From Sepioteuthis lessoniana (lineage: Eukaryota; Mollusca; Cephalopoda; Myopsida; Loliginidae): a DNA stretch of 64,000 nucleotides. Under the pieces are notes generated by a model, which was not told the origin of the DNA, made no database searches, and saw only the letters and a list, made by a program, of their open reading frames with translations. Location of the stretch: assembly GCA_963585895.1 (NCBI GenBank), contig OY757939.1:53034563-53098562 (forward strand), written 5' to 3'. The translations under genes and the position numbers were made by a program. Below, one piece after another: positions 55,405 to 64,000 of this stretch (positions are counted from its first letter, which is position 1; each line of letters begins with the position of its first letter).

Positions 55405-55520
55405 AAAATTATGATAAATCAAAAAACATAAAAATAACAAACGCTTGATGGTTTTATAGGAATTTCAAAATTATGATACAAAGATTTCAGATATTTCCAT
55501 TATTTTGTCTCAGCTTTGTA
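55405..55520 (-). mobile_element. Tc1-like end fragment
   Basis: AATAACAAACGCTTGATGG through TTTCCATTATTTTGTCTCAG follows the right end of the element at 6161-6751. No transposase portion. Confidence 0.6.
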
Positions 55521-55636
55521 CGTATCTCACAATTGATACTCCAGTTGGCTACAAATCAGTTAATATAGTTGTACACAGCCTGAAAATAATTCATATGTAA
55601 AATATCAAGACATTAATTTTGACTTTAAAAAAAACT

Positions 55637-55870
55637 CCTTGCTTTCAGTTCCTGTGACATATTGGCTAAACTGCTGGATCGTGACTTTGAAGTAAGTTCA
55701 AACTCCAGTTGTGCTATTGCATTCACTTTTGGACTAATTCCCCGAGGAAAGGCATGAACCCCCTTATCCCCCAGTAATGGTTTAAATAGTACCACTGCTA
55801 TTTTTCTACAAGGATGGGTATGGCTAAAAATAACCCACAAAGATTGATATGCCATTAAATGAAGAACCTT
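55637..55870 (+). mobile_element. SINE-B, diverged full-length copy
   Basis: A box region GTGACATATTGGCTAAAC, B box GTTCAAACTCC, core, and tail AATAACCCACAAAGATTGAT followed by ATGCCATTAAATGAAG. Confidence 0.75.
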
Positions 55871-56075
55871 AACCCAAACAATAATGATAGTATTTTTTTT
55901 TTTTTCTTTACTTATCAAGAACAACACGTAAGTCCCAATTTTTTAATATCATTTTTTGTTTTATTTAGATCTTTAATTTTTTATTTAATTTTTTATTTGT
56001 TATTTTTTAAATTAATCTTTTACTCCTTTGTAACAAAAAAGTGGAGGGGCCACTTTCATTGACAACAACCATACA

Positions 56076-56225
56076 TGATTTGGTTTCTTTGTTTAATGGC
56101 ATATCAAGCTTTGTTGGTTATTTAGTGCCACAGCCATCCTTGCAGAAGGGCAGTAGTGATACTATCTACCTTATAGCTGCGGTGGGGAATAAGTACTATC
56201 CAGTACGTTAGCCACAATATCATAG
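56076..56225 (-). mobile_element. SINE-B with internal deletion
   Basis: Tail hairpin and core are followed directly by the end of the head (TACTATCCAGTACGTTAGCC); about 70 bp are missing. Confidence 0.65.
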
Positions 56226-56410
56226 AGATTGCTCCCACCCCCACTCTACAATGTCTTATAGTCAAGTTGTTCTTAAAGTGCTTCTAGATCACCAAAGTTA
56301 AGCAATGATGAATCTGTTCAGTACCTAGTTGGGTAACCACTTAGGAACAACAGATATCATAAGTTTTAAAGCCAGCATGACAAATGAAGCAAAGCTTAGT
56401 AAATTAATAG

Positions 56411-56500
56411 TAAAGTTGGCAACCTTAGTCGAGGGTGACCCAAAGGCTCCCTTTTCAATAGCTACTACACCAAGGTGTAGGAAAGGGTGCTACTCCATTA
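56411..56500 (-). mobile_element. SINE-E 3' fragment
   Basis: GGCAACCTTAGTCGAGGGTG through CACCAAGGTGTAGGAAAGG, truncated before the head. A poly-T tract follows at 56510-56537. Confidence 0.75.
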
Positions 56501-56506
56501 ACATGA

Positions 56507-56542
<36 letters not shown>

Positions 56543-57179
56543 ACAAAGGTATCTGTCTTTTCTGCTGAGATATTGAGGTAACAGCTTAAGATTTTGAAAG
56601 AATGAATTTTACTGTGTGAACAACTCCTGCTATGAAAATGACACTTGTCACTTCTTACAGACAAAAAGAAAACATCTCTTTAAAAGTTTTTATCTCTCTG
56701 GTATGGTTCGTATATTAAAAAAATAAAAGCCAGTTTGTCAAAATTTTGAATACAAGTACGTTAAGTTCAAATTTTGTATAATAAACGATTTGTGTGCACA
56801 TCTCAAAGGCTCTCATTGCAGCTACCATTACCAAGAAATGAAGATTTTAAAAGATGTTTCTTCATGCTGCTTGCTTATCAACAAAAATCTCTCAATTGTA
56901 CTGTTCTTGACTATTTCAGAAAGATATTTTATTCAGCAGAACAGTCTGTTAGTTCTCATCAGGGAGAAAAAAAATCTTTATCCATTTAGATGACAATTAA
57001 TGAACAAACTTCTGTTATTGACATCAGCGCTAGAAAATAAATTAAGATTTTCAAAGGAAACATTTAAAAAAAAAATTTTTTTAACTTAATTAATCATTTT
57101 ATATAACTCAATCAATCATTTTCTTTTCTTTTTTTTTATTTTTGTTTTTCAACTGTTTTAATTATAGGATTTATTGAAT

Positions 57180-57570
57180 TTATGTTATAGGATTCATATG
57201 TTATATATTTTATAAGGTTTGAATATTCTAGGCTTTATATGTTATAGGATTTCTGTGATTTCTGTTATAAGATTTATATATTCTATATGTTATAGGAATT
57301 ATATATTCTAGGCTTTATATGTTATAGGAACTATATATTCTAGGCTTCATAAATTATAGGATTTATATGATATGTTATAGGCTTTATATGTTATATAATT
57401 TATAAGATTTGAATATTCTAGTCATGTTATAGGATTTATGTGATTTATGTATTCTAGGCTTTATGTTATAGGACATATGATTTATCTTATAGGAGTTATA
57501 TATTCTAGGCTTTATATGTTATAGGATCTATATGAATCATGTATTCTAGGATTTGATTGATGTTATAGAT
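57180..57570. repeat. Degenerate GTTATAGGATTTATAT minisatellite
   Basis: About twelve copies of a 25-36 bp unit combining TATGTTATAGGATT and ATATTCTAGGCTTTATA. The flanks are T-rich and contain no element. Confidence 0.9.
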
Positions 57571-57571
57571 T

Positions 57572-58240
57572 TCTATATTATTGGTTTGATTGGATTTTTT
57601 ATTATTATGTTTTGGTTTTTTTAATTACATTTTCTAACAGATCACTCTTCAGTCTTGAAAGATTGTCTATTGAAATTTAAAAAGCTTAGTTTCATACAAG
57701 AAAATATCAAAATTGAGATGAGATGAATAGATATGATTGTGGATTTTTCAGGTAAAACATGACAGAAGTTACCACAATCAAGGTCATCATAAAAAGTACT
57801 GGGAAAGGCTTTCATTGAGCAGTAGCCCTAAAATGGCTGCTGAAGATGATGTTGGGACCTTCTCTGATCATCCAATCAGAACCTGCTATTTGCTTCAGTT
57901 ATTACTTTTCACCTGGTGACTTTCTTTTTAATCAATAAAATTATCTGTTGAGTACAGAACAAAGCAAGACGTCTAATTAACACAGCCTCACTTTCAAATC
58001 AGCCAACCACCATATTACCTACCTGGCATTCACCACATTCCTTGATTCTTGTGGGATGTGGCCAGTTGAAGCTATCATTACAAAGATTTATTCTTGTGTC
58101 AATCTGTTATCGCAATTATCTTCTGCTTGGCTTCACTAAACTCTCTAACAATTCCTCACTCACTTCTTTTACTCAAAATCTCTCTTGATCTTGTTATTTC
58201 CATTAATAGTTATTTCTCTCACCCTACTTATTTTGGGAGA
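57572..58240. other. No feature recognised
   Basis: Slightly GC-richer around 57780-57900, with a 60-codon frame of no recognisable family. Confidence 0.45.
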
Positions 58241-58241
58241 G

Positions 58242-58450
58242 TCCCCTGTGGCATAGTGGCTAGCATGCGAGATTTGTAATATTGTAAGAAGCAAATTCAA
58301 ACTTTAATCATACTACTGAGTTTACTCTTGGACTAAAACCTTTGGGAAAGGCATGAACCCAGTAAAGGTTAAATAGTACCACTAGTGTTCTACAATGATG
58401 GATTTAGTATTAGATAACCCACAAAGATTGATATGCCATTAAACAAAGAA
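58242..58450 (+). mobile_element. SINE-B, old copy
   Basis: A box TGGCATAGTGGCTAGCATG, B-box-like AAATTCAAACTT, short core (GGGAAAGGCATGAACCC) and tail ATAACCCACAAAGATTGATA followed by TGCC. Confidence 0.7.
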
Positions 58451-58454
58451 ATCC

Positions 58455-58989
58455 TAAGCTTAATTATTTTTATTCTTCATGTTCTGGAACTGTAATTAGA
58501 AAATAAAAATTTTTTTCTTTCCATTTTTTTTTCCTAAGTGGATCAACAAAGCTTATTGCATTTGTTATTTTAAAAATAAATTTCATGTTCCAGAAGACAG
58601 TCAGCACAACCTTCTTTACCAACTGCTGCACCCAGAATGTTTTCTTTACCAGAGAGTCAGCATTTTCACTGCATGGACTTTATTTTCAACTCAGGCTCAT
58701 TGTGGAAAATTCATGTATAGCTCACTTGTATAGATTTTTTTTTTTTACTAAAACATGCTTCTCTCTACATATTTTTCTATAACTTACATATGGTTTGTAC
58801 TTTTCAGCACTCAAGAACTTGATGACAGACCTCTGGTCAAGCTTGGAGTACTCTGATTTGATTTGCCACCATTTTGAATACCCTCAAAACAAATATTTTC
58901 ATGAAATTAAAATAAGTTTTGCTATAAACCAACTCCAAAAAAGGCAGAGTTTACATTTATGTAAAAAAATTATCAAAAAAAATTAATTT

Positions 58990-58990
<1 letters not shown>
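58455..58990. other. No feature recognised
   Basis: AT-rich; frames of about 60 codons without recognisable family. Confidence 0.5.

Positions 58991-58997
<7 letters not shown>

Positions 58998-59041
<44 letters not shown>
58998..59041. repeat. Compound TA/GA microsatellite
   Basis: TA run passing into GA run, next to the C insertion at 59053. Confidence 0.95.
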
Positions 59042-59052
59042 GGTGTAACAGA

Positions 59053-59515
59053 ATTTGGTTTGATTAAGTTTTATGGCATGTCAACCATTGTAGGTTATTT
59101 AATGCCAAATTTGGTTTATACATATGTATTATATATATGTAATTTTTAAACATAAGTCAACAAAGTTAAATAGTATTTGTATTACTAACAATTCAATTAA
59201 ACATTAGTCATTTCTTTACAAATAGTTAAATGATCAAATAGTTCTATTTGTAACAATTCAATTTGTTTGCTCACAATTTAAATGTTAAACAGTTCTATTT
59301 GACCCATAGATAGGACCCTATCAGGTGCTACCACTCCAGGTCAGAGTGGACATGGGAGCGATAACAATGAAGGGGTACTCTGCATTCCTCAAAGCTCCAG
59401 CATTACTAAAGCCTCAGCATCAGATTGTTTCATGTGATAGCCAGGACACTTGTTGGGGGTGGTGTCTGTGCAGAGATTCTGTCAGCATATTCTTCAGCCT
59501 CAACCATTTGGGCTA
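59053..59515 (-). mobile_element. Retroposon C with target duplication
   Basis: GTGTAACAGA (59043-59052) and GTATAACAGA (59516-59525) flank it. It has a single tail unit, two subrepeats, body and head complement CAACCATTTGGGC. Confidence 0.82.
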
Positions 59516-59525
59516 GTATAACAGA

Positions 59526-59897
59526 TTTGGTTTGGTTTGGTTTGGTTTTATGGCATATCAACCTTTGTAGGTTATTTAACGCCAGATCCATTTTTATGTA
59601 AATAATCTGTTCTATTGAAAACAGTTCAGTTTAGCATAAGTACAAAGTTTAATTGTCAAAAACATTTCCATTTCAAACTATTCAAGCAGTTATATGTAAT
59701 AATTCAGTTAAGTGTAAATACAGTTTTAATGTCGAAAAACAGTTCTATTTGAAATATTTCAGTTAAGCATAAGCACGCAGTTTAAATGTAAGTACGGTTT
59801 AATTGTCAAAAACATTTCTATTTCAAGCTATTCAGTTTACTCAATTCATTTTAGCATAAGTATGCTGTTAGTTCTATTTAACCCATAGATAGGGCCC
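59526..59897 (-). mobile_element. Retroposon C, head missing
   Basis: Starts with GGTTTGGTTTGGTTTGG (tail repeats) immediately after the previous copy's target duplication. Has hairpin and subrepeats and stops at ATAGGGCCCTAT, where a TA-rich junction and LINE sequence begin. Confidence 0.82.
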
Positions 59898-59907
59898 TAT
59901 ATATATA

Positions 59908-60835
59908 GGCTTTCGATCATATGGAAATCAGACCTGACTGGAGTGCCATTACTTTTAAGACCACTCGTACTTGGAGTGGTAGTACCTATTAGGATAACAT
60001 CTATGGGTCAAATAGACCAGTTTAATCTCTTACAAGGAATTATTATTAATATGAAATAGAATTATTGTTGTTATTACTATACTTGAAATCATTAACCATA
60101 TGCAAACAAATTATTAATATTAAATTTGATAGAAATACTGGATATTTAGAATTACTCATGTTAAATAGCAACAGCACAAAATGGAATATATGTGCTATAA
60201 TCAAACAGGCAACATCACCGCACTAGACGGAACCCCTCTGAAACTAGTAGACAAATTCACCTACCTAGGAAGCAGCGTCTCATCAACCAAAAAGAATATC
60301 GACACGTGGCTAACGAAGGCTTGGACAGCTATCGATAGGCTATCGATCATATGGAAATCAGACCTGACTGATAAAATGAAACGCAGTTTCTTCCAGGCAG
60401 TGGTCATATCGATACTGCTATATGGATGCACTACTTGGACGCTAACTAAACGGCTGGAGAAGAAGCTAGACGGCAATTTCACAAGAATGCTGCGAGCAAT
60501 ATTGAACAAGTCCTGGCGGCAACACTCCACAAGGCACCAACTATACGGCCACCTGCCTCGTATCACGAAAACTATCCAAGTTAGATGAACCAGACATGCA
60601 GGACACTGCTGGAGAAGCAAGGACAAGCTCATAAGTGATGTACTCCTATGGACCCCTGCATATGGCCAAGCAAAAGCAGGACGACCAGCTCGAACATACA
60701 TACAGCAGCTATGTGAGGATACGAGATGTAGCCCTGAAGACCTGCCAGAGGCGATGAACCATAGGGAGAAGTGGTGAGAGAGGGTCAAGGATATCTGTGC
60801 TAGTGGCACGTCATGATGATGATGATGATATATCT
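59908..60835 (+). mobile_element. LINE cassette duplicated from the 46-kb region
   Basis: 59908-59937 is a detached LINE piece (CGATCATATGGAAATCAGAC) identical in type to 60345-60370. From 59938 the sequence follows 45808-46049 (decayed C flank) and then the LINE (60181-60830), over about 890 bp with few differences. The coding part gives WTAIDRLSIIWKSDL, LLYGCTTWTLTKRLEKKLD and YGHLPRITKTIQV with the same TGA changes as the 46-kb copy, then GAT repeats. The 210-codon minus frame here is an antisense artefact. Confidence 0.88.
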
Positions 60836-61145
60836 CCTGGAAGTAACTGAAAATTTTAATTCCCCTTAGTAAATTCATTTTGTAGTATTTCATGTTCCAT
60901 TAAAAAGGAGTTACGTCTAGAATGTTTATTGTTGCTCCATAATGAGTGTTTGCTTGGATTAAAGTGTAACATATTTTCTAATAGTCATTCAGCTATGATA
61001 TCTTTGTTAAAGGCATGAAACCTGAGACACCTTAGAAGCAGCCATAAGTAGGTATCATATAAGAAAGCTCATTTTTAACGTCAGCCAAGGCAAGACTTGA
61101 GGTTGGAATGTGTTTTGGGGTAGAGTTATGTTTTTCTTTGTCACT

Positions 61146-61164
61146 TCCTCTCTCTTTCTTTCTT

Positions 61165-61218
<54 letters not shown>
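61146..61218. repeat. CT then TA microsatellite
   Basis: CT-rich run passing into TA repeats; directly followed by the fragment carrying hammerhead motif 3. Confidence 0.95.
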
Positions 61219-61222
<4 letters not shown>

Positions 61223-61253
61223 AATTTGATGGAGACTCAAACTCGGTTAAGCC

Positions 61254-61312
61254 GTCATAATAAACTTATTTCGGCGGAGAATATTACTATATTCTCCGTC
61301 TCGTCAGATGAC
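61254..61312 (-). ncRNA. Hammerhead ribozyme motif 3, structurally complete
   Basis: Minus strand, 5' to 3': stem I strand GTCAT, core CTGACGA (61301-61307), stem II of ten perfect pairs (CGGAGAATAT/ATATTCTCCG, loop AGTA) closed by a G-C pair next to the core, GAAA (61269-61272), stem III ATA/TAT with loop AGTT, U at position 17 (61259), then ATGAC, which pairs perfectly with GTCAT. All conserved core nucleotides of the hammerhead family are present and 17 is not G. Cleavage would fall between 61259 and 61258. The short stem III is like that of hammerheads in Penelope-like retroelements and retrozymes. Confidence 0.8.
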
Positions 61313-61398
61313 TATTTACATGCTTCTCTCTAGTCGCAGAGTAGCAAATATGGAGTTATAGTTCGTATTCAGAAGATCTGAATGTGAATTTTGTTATA

Positions 61399-61691
61399 TC
61401 ATATTTACCAACCCCTCTGCTCGGGCAGGATATGACACAAGGTCAATTTTTTAGCGGAGTTTAACAGGTTTGAATTCAGAGTTTTCCTTCTCCTAGACTA
61501 GTTGCCTCACCAAGGCTGAAGAACCTAGTCTGCCCTACTATTTACCCATAGCTGGAGGGAGAATAATTGGATTCATACCTTTCCCAAGAGTATTAGTGCT
61601 ATGTGAAATGCAATCAACCGCGTCCAGGATTTGAACTCGTGTCGCCGTGTCCATATCCTGCGACGATAACCATTACACCACGGGCACCTCC
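61399..61691 (-). mobile_element. SINE-A, full length
   Basis: A perfect 18-base target duplication, AATGTGAATTTTGTTATA, flanks it (61381-61398 and 61692-61709). A and B boxes are intact (TGGTGTAATGG, GTTCAAATC). Confidence 0.95.
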
Positions 61692-61815
61692 AATGTGAAT
61701 TTTGTTATACCCCAGCAAATAAATAGGGAACTAATAATAGCCATACACTGAGCACTCTATTCTATGTAAAGAATAATCCACACCTGCTGTCTTTGAACGC
61801 TGACTGGATATTTTA

Positions 61816-61848
<33 letters not shown>
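61816..61848. repeat. TA microsatellite
   Basis: About 16 TA units directly beside the tail end of the old LINE on the minus strand. Confidence 0.95.
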
Positions 61849-61849
<1 letters not shown>

Positions 61850-61850
<1 letters not shown>

Positions 61851-62665
61851 TCATTAAGTTGCACCCACCACATGAACTTCCTTGACTCTCTCTCTCACCA
61901 TTCATCTTTCCCTATAATCCATAATTCCTGGTAGGTCCTCTAGACTGCATCTAGTGTCTGCACACAAGTTTTTGCTAGTTGGCCCACACAAGCATGTCCA
62001 TGTTTAGACGTCCATAAGAGAATGTTACTTATGACTTCATACTTGCTTCTCCAGCCGTGCCTTGCATGTCTTGTTCGTCCTACATAGATGATATGGAAGG
62101 TGACTGTACAGCTGCTGTTTTATGGGGGTGCTGCTTCCAGGTTTGGTTCAAGACAGTATTCATTACTCTTTTGTAGTTCCCATCTAGCTTTTTCTTGGTG
62201 TTTTGTCAGTGTTCATGTGGTGCATCCATACAGTAACATGGATGCAGCCACAGCTTGGAAGAAATCACATTTTATTTTACTGGATTAATCAGATTTCCAT
62301 ATGATTGATAGCCTGTCAATAGTATTCCATGCCTTTGCTTAGGTGTATGTTGACATCACTTTCAAAGATGAGATATTACTGCTGAAGTATGTGAACTGGT
62401 CCATTAGTTTTAGAGGCTTGCCACTTAGCATGAAAATGGCTCTTTTTGTTTAAACTCTGATTTATTTGCATTCACATAAAGGCTAATGCCCCCTGCTGCT
62501 TGTGCTTGGCTATGCAGTAGGATTTGGATTGGGCTGGTGTATTTTCAAGAAGTGCTAGATTATCTGCATAGTCTATATCTGTCATAGTTTCTGTGGAATA
62601 TCACCTGCTTCTTGCCTTTTTAATGTGAAACCATTTTCTTTTATAAGATCTATCAACGTTCAAAG
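61850..62665 (-). mobile_element. Old LINE fragment, extended
   Basis: Follows the minus-strand LINE pattern from tail (ATCATCATTAAG) through TGTCTTGTTCGTCC, CCATCTAGCTTTTTC and GATTTCCATATGATTGATAG to ATCTATCAACGTTCAAAGTA, which corresponds to the reverse transcriptase end of the copy at 52472. The coding sense is destroyed by many changes. Confidence 0.75.
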
Positions 62666-62739
62666 TATGTACAAAATACAAAAAAAAATGAATTACAATA
62701 TAAACAAAACATGCTATTTAAATATACCGAGTAATTTTG

Positions 62740-63302
62740 GCCCAGTCAGCTGTGGCTGTAGAATACACTGGCAGCATCTCTGCAGAGTGATACCCACCCA
62801 CAAACGTCCAAGATATGACTTTAAACAACCTGATGGTGAGGCTCCAGTAATGCTGGATTTTGGAGAATGTAGAGTACCCCTTCCCTGCCATTGCTCCCAG
62901 GTCAACTCTGGTTCAGAGTGGTAGCACCTGGTAGGGTCCTATTTATGGGTAAAATTGAAATGTTTAACATATAAACTGTGTGCAAACAAATGACTTATGT
63001 GAAATTGAATTGTCAGAAATAGAACTGTTTGATTATTTAACTGTGTGTAAACTAATGACTGATGTTTAATTGAATTGTGAGTGATACATAGCAATACTTA
63101 GAACCATTTAACTTTGTTGACTTATGCTAGACTGAATATTTTGAAATAGAACCGTTTGAACAAATGACTGATGTTTAATTGAATTATCAGGGATATATAG
63201 CAATACTTGGATAAATCAGGTAAATTGAATATATATATGTATAAAGAGAATTTGACATTAAATAACCTACAATAATTGATATGCCATAAAACCAAACCGA
63301 AT
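62740..63302 (+). mobile_element. Retroposon C, full length
   Basis: Head GGCCCAGTCAGCTGTGG, body, GGTAGGGTCCTATTTATGGG, three to four subrepeats, TAAATTGAATATATATATG, tail hairpin (TTAAATAACCTACAATAATT, then GATATGCC) and an AACCAAACC end. Confidence 0.88.
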
Positions 63303-63560
63303 ATAATTTGTTATACCTGCTTACTGAAATCAACCTTTTCAGTGGGATTTTTAGCTATGATAGGCCTAAGTTAACCTCAATATAGACATCATGGATTTTA
63401 ACAAAGTGTTGACTGAATGATAACTTATTTCATTTAATACAAAAAAATATCTTGGGGTGGTGATTTTATAAAAGATTTCAAGTACCACCATTTTTTTTTA
63501 ATCTAGTTATTTTTAAAAAAATCTAAAATATGGAATATAACTTGATAATTATCAGCGAAA
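63303..63560. other. No feature recognised
   Basis: Short AT-rich spacer between two retroposons. Confidence 0.5.
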
Positions 63561-63562
63561 TG

Positions 63563-63855
63563 GAGGTGCCCATGGTGTACTGGTTTTCGTCGTAGGAAAT
63601 GGACACGGTGACACGAGTTCAAATCCTGGACGAGACTGATTGCATTTCACATAGCATTAATACCCTTGGGAAAGGTATGAATCCAATTATTCTCCCTCCA
63701 GCTATGGGTAAATAGTAGGGCAGACTAGGTTCTTCAGCCTTGGTGAGGCAACTAGTCTAGGAGAAGGAAAACTCTGAATTCAAACCTGTTAAACTCCACT
63801 TAAAATCATTGACCTTGTGTCATATCCTCCTGGAGCAGAGGGGTTGGTAAATATG
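63563..63855 (+). mobile_element. SINE-A, full length
   Basis: The target duplication GATAATTATCAGCGAAATG (63544-63562) recurs at 63856-63871 lacking two bases. Boxes TGGTGTACTGG and GTTCAAATC. The DNA after it to 64000 shows no feature. Confidence 0.9.
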
Positions 63856-64000
63856 GATAATTAGCGAAATGTTTCTTTTTTACACCCTACATCACATCAC
63901 TCCACCCCGTTGCTCAAATGTAAATACTACCTCTGATAAAAATTATGGAATTAGCACACTAAAATCTAATATCACTTATCTAAGTAGTCTATTTTTGTAT

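Noticed and set aside
58585-58986. Two 63-65 codon frames near 58.6-59.0 kb as small genes
   Set aside because: No start context, splice signals or recognisable composition; length is expected by chance in AT-rich DNA.
60261-60893. 210-codon minus-strand frame, the longest in the window
   Set aside because: It is antisense to the LINE at 60181. The sense strand encodes recognisable LINE protein, and similar antisense frames occur over the other copies.

Overview
The window is eukaryotic, AT-rich, non-coding DNA made up almost entirely of layered transposable elements. I found no complete host protein gene, no genuine tRNA or rRNA gene, and no bacterial-type operon. The tRNA-headed SINEs, several other short retroposon families, non-LTR retrotransposon 3' ends with GAT-repeat tails, mariner and Tc1-like remnants, solo LTRs and long TA microsatellites fit a large invertebrate genome. 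A lophotrochozoan, and within that a mollusc such as a cephalopod, is my best guess. Two different tRNA-headed SINE families share a central core, the architecture described for the Ceph-SINE superfamily, but I could not compare sequences, so the assignment is an inference.

Layout. 1-3900 is AT-rich and looks single-copy. 3900-11200 has a GC-richer patch, an LTR, a SINE, a short Tc1-like element with both ends, retroposon copies and a minisatellite. 11200-14700 has mariner remains, SINEs and the only plausible host exon (14112-14254). 14700-28400 is dense nested retroposons with two LINE 3' fragments and a cluster of SINEs with hammerhead-like tails. 28400-33300 is sparser, with one LINE fragment and one transposase remnant. 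33300-49800 is again dense, with two solo LTRs, local segmental duplications, LINE fragments and a hammerhead motif. 49800-64000 alternates bare AT-rich DNA with retroposons, a longer LINE fragment, a minisatellite, a duplicated LINE cassette and the best hammerhead motif.

Labels used below. SINE-A: about 290 bp, tRNA-like head with A box TGGTGTAATGG and B box GTTCAAATC. SINE-B: about 235 bp, a different tRNA-like head, ending in a short hairpin. Retroposon C: about 420 bp to over 1 kb, head GCCCAGTCAGCTGGGG, internal subrepeats, ending in the same hairpin as SINE-B plus CCAAA-type repeats. Retroposon D: a relative of C. SINE-E: another tRNA-headed SINE. SINE-F: tRNA-headed with a hammerhead-like CTGAAGA...GAAAC tail. 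LTR-a, LTR-b, LTR-c: solo LTRs. LINE: non-LTR retrotransposon with a GAT tail.

The main points are: three hammerhead-ribozyme-like motifs, one with every core nucleotide and all three stems, each in or beside TA tracts; a 3' hairpin shared between unrelated heads, with base-pair-preserving changes; repeated tandem amplification of the hairpin tail module; and several filled/empty-site pairs inside the window that define element ends without outside data. All coordinates for old repeats are approximate to about 10 bases.
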